Part shown: positions 46,018 to 58,764 of the stretch, piece by piece
Layout of the letters: every line of letters starts with the position of its first letter
Position numbering within the stretch: the first letter of the stretch is position 1
Assembly (NCBI GenBank): GCA_964058805.1
Contig: CAXKVV010000043.1
Span: forward strand, 434,001 to 498,000
Length of the DNA stretch: 64,000 nucleotides
Source: Schoenoplectus triqueter
Taxonomy: Eukaryota; Streptophyta; Magnoliopsida; Poales; Cyperaceae
Direction: 5' to 3'
Translations under genes and position numbers: made by a program
The notes under the pieces: generated by a model
Database searches by the model: none
Seen by the model: only the letters and a program-made list of their open reading frames with translations
What the model was told of the DNA's origin: nothing

Positions 46018-49000
46018 CTATGTTCCCAACTTCATTTGCGCCAAGTTCAACTCCTTGAGAACATCTTTGATAGAAATGCGATCTTTTGGCAACTCTTTGG
46101 AGCACAGAAGCCCACATTGAATGACTGAAATCAAACAGCTATAGACATTTTCAGGTGCAACCATTTTGTCTTGTCCAACAATTCCTGAGAAGAGTTTGGT
46201 GTCGATTATGTCCATGATTTCTTCAGGAAAAGCCATCTCAACATACTTTTGGAGGCTCAAACTATCACCGAATCTTTTATCGGTGGGGCTTACTCCAGTG
46301 AACATCTCAAGAAGAAGAATGCCGTAGCTGTAAACATCTCCTTCTATTGATGGCCTGCGACCCATACCATACTCTAGACAAAAAAAAAAATGTTGTTACT
46401 CCACCAATTTAGTATGATTCATCTGTTTATTCATATTTGGCATCACGTGATTATGTGTGTATACATAACATGTGTTGTCTGGTTTTTCCAATTATGTAAC
46501 CAATGGTAGAAAATAATGTTAGCATATATACATAATTCATGAAAAGCACCATAATTTCAGCATCTACGTGGCAGAGTTTGCTATTTGTTTGTTTGAATCT
46601 TAACTAACAATACAATTTATTTTTGTTGCCTCCCTTCAAAAAAAAAAATACAATTTATTTGTTCAAATCATCAAATGACATGCTAAGGGAAAAATATCTA
46701 TAATCTCAATTGTACCTGGAGGAATATAGCCAATAGAACCTTTGATTCCACTGGCGATTGTCATTGATTGGGAAAGTATCGTATCAGGTCCGACCAAAAT
46801 CCTTGCTAATCCAAAATCACCCACACGTGCAGTCATGTCATCATCCAAAAGTACATTGCTAGGTTTGAGATCACAATGGACAATTGGTGTGGACCCATAA
46901 TAGTGAAGATACTCTAGTGCTGATGCTACATCAGTTGCAATGTCCAACCTCTGGACCAGGGTGAGGCTTTTAAATGTTTCATCTGTGTTCTGATGCAACC
47001 ATGTTGCTAAGTTACCATTTGGCATGAACTCAAAAACCAAAGCCTTGAAATCATTGCCTTGGTGGTCTATGCTTGAGCATAAATTCAACAGTTTGATGAA
47101 ATTCCGATGTCTCACATTTTTCAGTGCCTCACACTCAGAAAAAAAACTTTTAGTAGCCCCTTGTCTCTCAAGATTTAGCACCTTTACTGCAACGGTTGTC
47201 ACATTATCGAAACTCATGACAGCTTTGTACACTGTACCAAATGCGCCTCTTCCAATTAGATTCTCCGATGAGAAATTTTTAGTGGCTATGAGAAGGTCAT
47301 TGTATGAAACATGATTCAACTCGTGTCTCAATGGTCTATCAGATTGTTGATTATTATGAGGCCTTTTTCGAAAATAACAAATTACCAACAGCCAGATGAC
47401 AATGGACAAACAAATAAAAGAACTAACAATAGAACTTATGAGCACAATTTTTCTTAGAGAATGATGACTCTGTGTCGAAGGTTCTAAAATGCATTGTGGC
47501 AAATATAATTCAGGTACTCCACCGCAAAGTTTAGGATTTCCTCTTATGTCAATGACACTAATGTTCTTGAAAATGCCTTCTCTTGGTAGTTCTCCCTCGA
47601 AATTATTGAAAGAAATATTTAGATATTGCAGGTTCATTCTACCAATAAATTCAGGAACTTGACCGGAGAAAGAATTGTTTGAGATATCAAGTTGTTGCAA
47701 ACCTCTCAAGCTGCTCAAGGTGGATGGAAGTGTCCCTTGGAAAATATTATTATCAAGATAAAGGCCCTGAAGCAATTGACATCCACCAATTGTGCTAGGA
47801 AGCTCTCCAAATAATTTGTTGTTTGAGAAACGAATTGTTTGTAGGTTTTTTAAGTTACCAATTTCGGGTGGCAAGATGCCAGTAAGATAATTGTGTGACA
47901 AGTCCAAACTGATTGTAAGAGAAGATAGGCTCATGATTTCTTTCGGAATTTTGCCCGTTAGCTTATTATTTGATAAATTTAAGAGCAATAAACCATGCAT
48001 GTTAACTAATTCCGGTGGTATGCTCCCTTCAAATTTATTATCGTTTAGGGATAGCTTGGTCATCTTAGTGAGATTGCCAAAATTTGGTGAAATTTGACCT
48101 GAAATCAAATTATGGGACACATCGAAAAGTTCCAATCTGAAAAGATTCCCGATTTCATCTGAAATGGTGCCACCAAGAAGCATGTGGTTAAGTTCAAAGT
48201 AGTTCAAATTAGAGAGCTTTTGAAGATCTGTTGGTATGGCACCTTTGGTTGGGTTATTAGGCATTGAGAGTTCAACAATACTAGAAAGATTTGCTATGGA
48301 ATTTGGTAATACTCCTTGGAGGTGGTTCTGTCCAATATCTAGATATCCTAATGATGTAAAATTGGCCAAAGCATCAATAAAGCTCCAATCACTAGGTGTC
48401 TTAGCCTCTAGTTGATTATCGATGAGACTAAAGTAATAAAGATTTTTTATGATTCCAATGTTATATGGTACAATGCCACTAAAGTAATTTGAATCTAAGC
48501 TGAACTTCGTTAGAGCAGAACAATTAGATATGGATGATGGGATTCGGCCACTGAGTTGATTTTGAAATAGGGCTAAACTTTCCAGATTTGGGAACGCATC
48601 ACACATATCAAAAGGTAGAGTTCCTTCAAGCCGGTTGTAACTAAGTTGCAAGGTAACCATTGCTGATATATTGTAAAGGGAGTGTGGTATTTCACCCGAA
48701 ATGTTGTTACCATGGATGTTAAAAAACTGAAGGTTTTGAAGCTTCCCAAGTGTATTGGGGAGGAAACTGCTTAACCTATTTTCGAAGAGACTTAGCTGTT
48801 TAATATTATTGAGATTACTCAAGGCAGATGGGATGGAGCCACTTAATTTATTTTGGTGAAGAAAAAGATTTATTAAGTTAGTAAGATTTCCTAAGAAGGG
48901 CGGGATGGGGCCAATAAGGTTATTTTGTTGAAGATATAAAAGGTGGAGGTTGTTGAGATTACCCAAGGTAGATGGGATTGCCCCACTTAAACTGTTTTGG

Positions 49001-49938
49001 AAAAGGGAAAGGTGTACTAAGTTTGTAAGGCTCCCTAAGATGGATGGAATAGGACCATTAAGGTTGTTTTGATCAAGACGCAATGATATCAGGTTAGTAA
49101 GATTGCCTAATGGGAGTGGGATGGAACCAATGAAGTTATTTTCGAAGAGAGAGAAGTCTGATAGATTAGTAAGTTTGCCCAAACTATCTGGAATGTAACC
49201 AGCTAAATTATTTTGGTCAAGATAAAGGAATTGTAGGCTACTAAGATTGCCTAAGGTGGATGGTACGGGTCCTGTAAGATTATTCACAGATAGTCCCAAA
49301 ACAAGAAGCTGAGAGATAAGACCGAAGCCTGGAGGTATGCCTCCTATGAGGAAGTTATTTCTGAGATCGATAACTTTAAGTTCTTTGCATTTTGCTAGAG
49401 TGGATGGGATAATTCCATGGAGATTATTGTTTCTCAAAGAAATAGCTTCTAGTTTGGAACAGTTGCCAAGAGTAGACGGAATGCTACCCTCCATTGAATT
49501 CACGCTCAAGTTGACAACACGTAACCTCTGCAAGTATCCAAGCTCAACTGGAATATCCCCTTGAAGATGGTTATCAGAGAGACTTAAGTTTTGGAGAAAT
49601 GTGAGGTTTGCCAAGGATGGAGATACATAACCTGATAATCTTTTGGAGTCCAGAATAAGAGCAGTGACTCTATCAGGATACTGCTGGCCACAGAGAACAC
49701 CTTGCCATCTGCAATGATGAAGGGAATCATTCCATGAGGACAGGACTCCAAACGGGTCACCAAATATTTGGGACTTGAAGGAGAGCAGCGCTGATACATC
49801 AGTACTACTTTTACTACTGGGTGCTTGGGCTGCAAGAGGAGATGAGAAAACACTTACGAGGAGGAGAATAGTGAGGAAATGGTAATGAGGAAGCCCAATT
49901 CTTTGTGCCATGAGTATGATGGGGTGGTTACTCTCCAA
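46018..49938 (-). CDS. LRR receptor-like kinase, subfamily XII type (non-RD)
   Basis: Two exons, 49938-46716 and 46373-46018, join as PP/EYGMGRRPS to 1192 aa, longer than the ~1000-1050 usual for EFR/XA21-like members. A later Met (MAQRIGLPH, residue 11) is an alternative start. Signal peptide ~17-38; N-cap with WNDSLHHCRWQGVLC; some 27 LRRs from ~100 to ~795; membrane helix ~831-855; kinase ~885-1180 with GRGAFGTV (897-904), catalytic-loop-proximal K919 (VAVKV), HCDLKPSN (1021-1028) and DFG (1041-1043). The Cys before the catalytic Asp makes it non-RD, the class typical of pattern-recognition receptors at the plasma membrane. The intron position, just before the EYG motif, is conserved in subfamily XII. 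No lesion seen. Ligand unknown; a role in immunity is inferred from family. Confidence 0.93.
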
Positions 49939-50011
49939 AATAATGCGCTTCTTGTAATTTGGAATTGGAAGAGTTGGAGATGATTAGAGGAAGTAGCTGA
50001 TAGCGTTAACG

Positions 50012-50142
50012 TGTGAAGAGAGTGAGGAATCATCTAATCACGAGTATGACTGGCTCATATAATCGCGACTGAAACTGAAACTGAAACTGAAACTTTGGGG
50101 CCGACATCAATAATGTGAAGAGAGTGAGGAATCATCTAATCT
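50012..50142. repeat. Direct repeat and GAAACT array in the LRR-kinase promoter
   Basis: GTGAAGAGAGTGAGGAATC followed by ATCTAATC occurs near 50013 and again near 50114, about 100 bp apart. A short (CTGAAA)n run lies between at about 50068-50093. The segment is immediately upstream of the receptor kinase start. Confidence 0.6.
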
Positions 50143-52143
50143 AATTAATTAAATAATTGAAGTGTAACGTGCTCAATTTTGCTTCACATAACGTGGTTAA
50201 TTAAATAATTTAATCACGTGCCCGCATGTGGGCAGGATTTTCCTCCCATAATCATATATAAATTAATCTGTAACTAACTATTGATATTAATTTTTGATCC
50301 AATCAATTATCTTTAACCGTGTTTATTTCTTCTGTTATTAATCATAGCTTTCCATAATAAAGATTAGTTTGTTAAACTAATACAGAATCACATCCATTCT
50401 AAAAAGGCCAAAACAAATGCGTTGCATGATTGCATCTGTCATCAGTCAAGTCAACAGGGAATCATATTAGGAAAAGCAGCAAAAGCAGGTCCTACAAGGA
50501 GACCCAAAGTCAAATCATGCGCAAGAAGATACAAGGAAGCTCACTTTCCCCCAAAATTTGATTGGTTATATGAATATTCATCATAAGGCCATCAGAACTT
50601 TGTCGTTAAAATTTCATAAATTATCTTGAAATAGAAGAACACGTATGCATAGGAAAGAGTTAATTAAGAGGAGAGGAGGGAGTGAACAGAGACAGAGTGC
50701 CGAGATTTAATTGTACAAAATAGATGGTTTGAACTTTGAAGAAGCTTGATATGTATCAAGCTAGAAGCTACTGATGTATGACTGGTTTCATAGACTAGAA
50801 TGATATGGGTAATGGGTTTGAGCCTTAAATTCAAAGTTGTTGATTAACTAGAATAGAAAAGACAATTCTGAATTGATAATGATATCAAACTTTGTGGGTC
50901 TCATTAATTTGCTTTTCAGTTTCCACTAAGAGTCTAAGATAAAGAGACTTACCAGATTGAGACTTGTCCAGAGTCTTTTCAATTCAAGCCGCTTGATGAA
51001 ATGAAATCCATCAAGATCTATGGTATAATAATAATACTTTATACTCTCGGTTCACTATTCTGTTAATTAGACAATATGCTAAATTTCACTTCGTTCGACC
51101 TAGCTATTTAATTTAGAATCAAAGTACTGTTAAGAAATTATAGTGAAATAAAACATAATGATGAGTAACTGATTTTATATATTATATTAAAAATGATTTG
51201 TATTCTTTATTGCTCTGAGCCTCGCTTCAGCCTCTGAGCTACGGTTTCATTCTTACCGAGAACAGACAATCGGTCTAAAGGAACGGTTTAGATTTGCCTG
51301 AATCATACCATTACCATCAAGTCCCTACAATTGGAGAGAAGCGGTGCCTTAGATTTTGCACTTTAATATATTAAGTGGGGATCCTAATCTGCTGTTATAA
51401 TAACTATAGCAGGATTGTGCAATGGTTCTTTTGGCTCATTGGATTTGTTTGAATGACTCAGATTTTATTATAAGAGATGCTTTTTTAAATGTGAGATCCA
51501 CCAACATAAAACAAAAAAATATATAATAAAATTTGCCATACAAATAAGTATGGTGTGGTGCACAGAAATATTCCATTAGAGTATTTAATAAGCATGAGGC
51601 AAAAACTTTCAAATTATGACTCCTTAATTTATGAAGGCTTTCATAACTCTTTTAAGTTTTTTCTCGATACGATCAGCAATTCATAGTGATGATGATGGAC
51701 TTTTATCAACTATCAACATCATTTTGTTATTAATATTATGATGATTATTTTGTTGGATAAACTTAATTAAATAAATTGATGATGTCGGCAATAGTGTGAA
51801 TGAAGCAAAGTTGAAAGTCAAAAATAGTGGCTGCTATGCCTCATGCTGCCAACTAGATCTGCGACCTTTGCCGTCCATAAAATAATAGGTCGCCTTAATT
51901 AATTTTATATTAGTTCAATCGGGCTCTTTCACAACAAAACGAGCACTTAGCACTTGCTAATTCCAACTATAATCAATCAATCAAACAATCAATCAAATAA
52001 GGAAATAACTTCCAAATATTGTCATTTGTCATTGTCAAATAAGGAATGAACGTTCCCTTGTCAGTTGTCACCGGTTAAGTTACAACTTTCCAAATAACAT
52101 ATCTTCAAAATATAACTAAAACTGAAATAACCCACACCATAGT
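50143..52143. other. Gene-free intergenic DNA
   Basis: About 2 kb without a supportable gene between the receptor kinase and the LTR at 52144. It is AT-rich, with no clear repeats. Confidence 0.5.
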
Positions 52144-52774
52144 TGTTGAGTATATTTAATAGTGGATACAATTCATATAGTGGTAGAGAGAAGAGATGGA
52201 GGAAACAAACAAGTTCTTATCTGAAAAACTATTTGTAATTCTCTATTATATTATCTCTCTTACATTGTCTTTGGTGTCTTTGGCTCATTTTCATCATCGG
52301 ATAAAGGTGAAGATGGTTCGGCCTGTGATGTTTTAAAAGACAATAACTATAGTCAAGAAATCCTAAAATTTTCATCCCCAACTACACTGAAATTCTGCTG
52401 AATTTCTGTTGCACCAGTTTTAACTCTCTCATATGTTGAGAATTCTTTCCACCACCTATAAGAGTTAGAATTCATGGAGAAGAACTAGAAGATCATGGAG
52501 AAAACTTTCAATTTCCCAATCAAGATGTTGAGAAGGCTTTTGTGGACCGTTCTTGGTGGATACCATTGGAGAGGATCTCAGTTGTTCTCTCGGTATCGTG
52601 CGCGTCTCCCGATCATTTCCTGCCCTTCTGGTGACTCAAGCACGCATCAAAGGTATATCAATCTTATTTATAACTTATATTTGATTCAGTTTAATTCATA
52701 TACAAGATCCTTTTTGGTGTTTTAGATGAATTTTTTTGAATTTATATACTAGTTACACTGATAAAATCCCAACA
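52144..52774 (+). mobile_element. LTR of a truncated Copia-type retrotransposon
   Basis: It starts TGTTGAG and ends CCCAACA, so the ends are complementary TGTTG/CAACA. One base later comes a textbook primer-binding site TGGTATCAGAGC (52776-52787). Downstream, no gag or pol could be found and no second LTR was seen, so the element is cut short. Confidence 0.7.
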
Positions 52775-52775
52775 G

Positions 52776-52787
52776 TGGTATCAGAGC
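52776..52787 (+). other. Retrotransposon primer-binding site
   Basis: TGGTATCAGAGC is the exact complement expected for the 3' end of plant initiator methionine tRNA, used to prime reverse transcription. Its position one base after the LTR fixes the LTR boundary and the element's plus orientation. Confidence 0.8.
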
Positions 52788-53634
52788 AATTGGTTGTTTG
52801 TATGTGATTTGATCATGGACAAATCAACAAGTTTATATAATTATTCTTGTTCTTAAATATGTTATCTTTATGATCATGCATTAATTATATTGAATCTCAT
52901 AAATAGTCATATGATTTGATTGATTTGTATAATCAAAACCCGTTTTGTAGCGTGGTTGATAGGTTTGACATGATTTACTTGTGAAAACTCATTAGAACTG
53001 ATCTTAACTCCAATTTCTTGCTTTTCTTGGGGTTATTTATTGTTGTGACTGACCACGAGTTATCATTTAAGATTAGCCTTTTCAGTTTTAGGGCCTTGGG
53101 CTTAATAGGTCATTGATCGGGCATCGAAATAGAAGTCAGTTATTTTTGAATAGCAGCTTAACCAATTAGGGTTGCCTTTCCTTGTGATTTTTTGATCACA
53201 TTGAAAGTGAAACTGAATTTAATTGTGCATGATTATTAGATTATAAGATTAGGATCGATTATAATCAGTTTATGCAAATGTTGCACCGTGCTAACTTTGT
53301 TTTGCAGGGGCGAATTTGTATAGTCATATGTTCAATGTTTTGTGTGATGTACTGAATGCATGTGATTGTTTCTAATGTGGCTTAAGGTGCTCTATGGTAT
53401 TAATAATTAAATGAGAGCCTTGTTTACTCTCTTCTAAATTTAATTTAAGGTTTGCATGCCAAAATTTATTTAGGGTTAGGACCGAGCGCTTTGTAGGTTA
53501 GTTTACTTTTCATATTAGAATAGTTCTATTTGGGAAGGATAGTTAGATTATTGTTTTTAATCATGGTGATGATCAGAAGGCGATGATCAAACGTATTTGG
53601 AAGCACAAGGGATATACAAACTTGCGACATAATA

Positions 53635-53897
53635 TAGTTTAGTTTTAGTACGGTTATAAAGTGAGAACCGTTATTGAAGTTCAAGAATTAATAACGGTTT
53701 TTTGTCAGAGCCGTTATTAAAGCCTTATATTAAGTAAAGAACCATTACTGAGGCTCTGCTTTTTCACCTCCCAGCGACGCCCATTTACTAATGGTTGTTT
53801 AAAACCTTTAGTAACCTCCCTCTTCAATAATGGTTCATGAACCGTTATTGAATGGTAAAAAAAAATCGTTATTAATTCTTTTTTTTTTCGTGTAGTG
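53635..53897. mobile_element. CACTA-like terminal fragment
   Basis: It ends TTTTCGTGTAGTG (CACTACACGAAAA inverted) and carries subterminal repeats of AACCGTTATTGAA and ATAACGGTTTT in both directions, similar to those at 25.7 kb. The left terminus was not identified. Confidence 0.5.
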
Positions 53898-55345
53898 GAT
53901 TAAGAGAAGGGATGAAATTACAGTAAAGAGACAGATTTGTTTTTTGTTTTTGTTTTTAGAATGACTAGAAGAAAGAAAAAACTGGAGAAAGTAAATAAGT
54001 TTTCTCTGCTGTTTAAAATTGAATAACTGGCACTTTTGTGTTAACAAGTATGAAATAAAGTAAATGAAAACTTCAACTCACTATGATACAGAAGCAATGC
54101 CACATGAAATCTCGTTTTGATATCAATACTATATCTTTCATCTGAACCATTGATTTATTTTTAGATTCCATCTCAATCATTGAAGAATCTACCAGATATT
54201 ACACTCTTAATATAGGAAAAATAGATATGTCATTATCCGAGTTAAACACAAATTAATACATCTATATTATATTATAAGGAGCATATGTATTGAAAACGTT
54301 AATTTGTTCAATGTGATCTCATATAAGTGAAATGCCATATATACATTTTAAAAGATAGATAATGTAATGACTAAAATAGGTTTTTTTTTATTTTTTAAGT
54401 TCTAGTTGCGTGCCTATGAGAAAGTTAAATATCTAAACTTCTCAAAACTACAAATGTGTTGGATATGATGTTTTTTTTCATGTAAATGATATTTTTTTTA
54501 TGCATCAAAATAAAATTAATTAAGCAACAAAAGTTATGAAAAATGAGTAAGACACTAGGTACAAATATACTAGTCAATTATTTAATATTTGTCATATTAA
54601 GAATTAAGATAGACCTCGTGAATGACACAGGTTCTTTGCTAGTATTAGTAATATATAAATATACACATCAGATAAAAATAAACATTTACAATAATAACAA
54701 GATAAAAATAAAATAAAATAAATAAATATTTCGAATACATATAGAAACTTGCATCTAATAACCAATCCAATGGAGATATCCACTTCACACAACACTGGAA
54801 ACAATCAGCTCAAAGATAATTCTGTCAATCAAGATATTCGGAAGACAATCACTTAACTAGATTTTAGGGATTTTGTTTTATTTACAGCTCATACCTTCTG
54901 CCTATTAATAGAATGTAATAATCTCCAATACAGTAATGAAAAACACAATAATTCAATATACACCTGTATCACTTCTCTCTAATACAATTAATCTGTTCAG
55001 CATCATTGATTTTTCAGTCTTGTGAGGCTAATTTTGTGGTTTTCAATTTTTATTTTTCTTTATATAGAAAAATCGATATATATTTGTGTTTGTGTCCAAT
55101 CATATAATTTTACTTTATATAGGCCAAAGCTTCTGCGACTAGTTCGCTTTATTTGTACATATTTATGCTCAAGGGGAATTTAGGTGTTGTGCTTATTTAA
55201 TTTCCATGTCGTCTAGAGATTGGGTCCTTTTTTAATTTTTTTTGTATATTGGCCAAATTAATTATGAATGCATACATTGGCAATCGTTTTCAGCTATTCA
55301 AGTAATATCGTTATTTCTCGCATGCAGAGAAACAATTAAATTATA
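53898..55345. other. Upstream region of the 55 kb gene
   Basis: AT-rich DNA without a supportable gene or clear repeat. The last few hundred bases presumably include the promoter of the gene starting at 55346. Confidence 0.45.
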
Positions 55346-58300
55346 ATGGAAGCTGGTGCTTTTGTGGATGATGATAAAGGATGTGAAACCAGATTGAAAA
55401 TTATAAGCACAATTATTACCAAACTTCGTCACTATGATCAGAGGTGGCTAAGGCCTAGTGCTTCACAAGAGAAGTCCTACGAAGCAGCACTCGCTCACAT
55501 AGCTCGTATTTGTTCAAACAACACAGATACGCCGCTCCAAGGTAAATTAAGTTAGTTTCTTAATATATATATATATATATATATTACTAGCTACACAAAA
55601 GTATTTGTGACAGTAATTAATTGTATTGCAGGTTCCATCTCATGTTGTAATCTGAAGAATTGCATCAAAAGCACCAGCCGTAAACAATGCCTGAGAGAGG
55701 TACTGACTCTGTTGCAGGCAATGGAGCGCAAGCGCTTGTACAACCCCCCAGCTGATGATGAAATCCAACACTACATACGTATTAAGAGACACATTAGATC
55801 ACTAATCATTTTTTTCGATGCTCGTGTTGGTCATCAACCAGACACATTAATAGGCTATATGTTTCGCCCTAGAACACTGGACTTCCTCTGTAGTTATGCT
55901 GATCTTAGAAGTTTGTTAGAAATTGTGGAACTCGGTTGGCATTTTGCAGATCTCTCAACTTATGTTTCAGATATGGATATAAGAAAAGGCAAGTGTTGTT
56001 TGTGTATATGTGTGCGTGTGTCTATATATACATATTCATAGATCAAATAGAGCTATCTAGACATAGATTATTGTGAAAATATTTGCACTTTGGTCAATAT
56101 GCAACCTCCTAAAAAAAGTTATTATCCCCCTAAAGTTTCAATTTATGGTGCTCAATGATGGATTAATATTGAAATCTTATGGGAGACGATTTCTATTTTT
56201 ACATTTTTCAACCATTTTTTTTTTCAGATTTTCTAAGATTGCTTTGAAATATTAATAAATTTTGTATATTGAAATAGATCATCTAATTTTTTTTTGAAAC
56301 AAATACTCAAGAAAAATCTAAAAATACAATTTTTTGGTCTCGCATGAGATTTTGATACAAAAAAATTATTCAACATCATAAACCAAAATTTCGAAGATGA
56401 TAAAATATGTTTTATGTGCTTGCATATAAGCTGAAGTGGAAATATTTTCACAGTATATATAACACATTGATAGATCAATGTATAATTAAATTAATCATTG
56501 TTTGAATTATTTTTATGATGTAGGCTCATCAATAAACCCCTGGATGAGTATAAAAAATGATGAGACAGAACCAACTGTTATTCATGGGAGCAAAGAGAGA
56601 AACAACGTGTTTTACTGCCACAAGTTTGAGTTAGCAATATTGGACCTGCACTCAACCGAGTTTGCACTCAGCTCCGCTTCGGCTGATGAGGAGAGATCCT
56701 ATCTCCAAGTCTCTGGTTCCTTGCCAGATGTGGACAGATATCAGATCTCTATAGGCAAGTATCACCTGCACCTGTACCTGCAATATTATATATTCCTTGA
56801 TTTAATTAAATTAATTGATAAATTAATTAGTTTAATTTCCAATCAAGAAAGATAGTGCTGACTATTAATTGTTTAATGGTTTATTCTCCAGGGAACCCAA
56901 ATATATACTCGGATGAGCTAAATTACCTCTTCCGTGAGAGAATATACCGGGAGGCTGGCAATTTAGTGAGAGATTTTAGAAGAATAGAAATTGCAATTTT
57001 TCGGATGCTCTCTATTAGTGACCACTGGGAGTATCTCAGCAAAGGAATCAATAATGCATACAGACACAATGAGGAAACTTTTGTTCATTTGGGAAAAGAA
57101 TTGGCTAAGAAATATCATGTGTCATACGAGGACCTTCCTGGATATATTACACGTGTTGATCGATGTCTTTTTATTGCATCTTACATAAGCAGACTTATCT
57201 TTTCTCCTCTTCATTTTCTCTTTCCGGGGGTATATGAAGCTCCACGTCAACATGCCTCATCGTTCCTTAAAGAAATAGCAGGATGGGAGGCTCTCCATGC
57301 AGCTACCTTCTTGAAGCATGGTAACACAAAACTTTAATAATTATCCCGCTACATTCATGCTTAACTATATATACTACTACCATACCACGAAGGAATAAAA
57401 GGAATTTGATATCTTTAGATGGGTTTCCTGCAGAAACGAAACATTTTTTAAGTGCCTTGGTTTCCGTTTTGTGATCAGTGCACTGTGCACCTTTTTGCGA
57501 TTTTCAACTCGTGTACTGACATGAGAAAACCCTTTAACATTTTTCTTTCGAGTGATCATAGTTTTCTTACTCAATACTAGGTAGATATCTTGGTAGGGTT
57601 GTTTAATATCTGACAAGCATTAACATCTACCTGTCGTTACCAGTTTGTGATCTATTCTTGCTGCTATTTCAGGTAGCGTTTCCAATAGGATGTTATTTCA
57701 AAATCAACCCTGGGAACAGATGGTCCCTAAAGAAGGTATGCATGAATGAGATTCATTATTGATCAATCAGAGTTTTCTTTCTGTTCACAGCAGAATAAAC
57801 GCGATTTTGATAATGTTCCACGAATTAATTCATTAAAATTATAGGAACATATTTTAAATGAATTGATTGATGTTTTGTTAAAAATGATTTATAAAGTTGT
57901 ATAATTTGACTATATATCATTAGTTGATGCATTGAAGGCTGTTGGACTGAAACATATAGTTGAAAAAGTTCAATGGACAGTAAGACTTGAACCAAAAACT
58001 GCATTATGCATGGTTAGTCAATGTACATATCTATACTATATTAATGATGCCCCAAGTGTCAAAATCAAATTCCAATATTCATTTGTGAGAAAATTAAAAA
58101 ATCCTATTTTCAATGGATGGTAATTAAGTTCATGTTGTTATGGATGCTTCAATTATCATATATATATATATGAATGGTGGCATTCGTAGTCTGTGCACGG
58201 GTTTTGCATGAAGCTAAGAGGAAGTGTGCTCCTTGCGCATCTCCAGAAGAGGGCATGAGTGGGAATGTGAAAATCCTGAAAGAAATTATAGAAAAAGTTA

Positions 58301-58764
58301 AGCTCATTGGAGGTGGAGATGTAGAGCAACAGCAGCAGCCAGACAAAGAAGAGGAGCAACTTATGAATAAAATTTGGCAAAATGTCGCATCGGCTGTTTA
58401 TTTCTTCTTCGCAGCTATGACATATGAGCAAAGAATGTTCTTCACGGAACATGATATCTTGCCTTCCAGTGAGTACTTTTCTACAATTCTATATATTATT
58501 TAATGAGGTTCATACGTGCTTAATTAGGAAATTCTATTTGATATCTTAATCTTAGAGAAAAGTATATTAATTTTTGTTCACGCAGGTACCCTAGGAGTGA
58601 TAAGAAGAGCAAAGAAGAGGAGTTTTGGTGGTAAAGAGTACTATTTTGAGCTTCTTGAAGCCAAAGGAGACATGATGGACTTGGTCTTCTTTTTGGCTTC
58701 CTACAAAGATGGTCTGCTCCAAAGGCTCATCAACAAACAGGAAGTGTTGAGTTTGTTCTCGTAA
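55346..58764 (+). CDS. Uncharacterised 610-aa plant protein, 8 exons
   Basis: I do not recognise the family. Eight exons (55346-55541, 55632-55988, 56524-56754, 56892-57320, 57673-57735, 57924-58022, 58190-58468, 58586-58764) join without a break to 1833 nt. It begins MEAGAFVDDDKGCETRLKI and ends KQEVLSLFS. The sequence is rich in predicted helix, with Cys pairs near CCNLKNC and CAPCAS, a Gln-rich patch (EQQQQPDKEEEQ) and no signal peptide. One moderately hydrophobic stretch (RCLFIASYISRLIFSPLHFL) could be a buried helix. All seven introns are phase 1, so every internal exon is symmetrical. Introns 2 and 3 start with GC (G/GCAAGT) and the rest with GT. Splicing the alternative GT sites would break the frame. 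An intact frame over eight exons argues for a working gene. Exon 6-7 borders are the least certain. Confidence 0.75.

Noticed and set aside
49337..49564. Frames opposite the LRR receptor kinase
   Set aside because: Antisense shadows of a repetitive LRR coding region.
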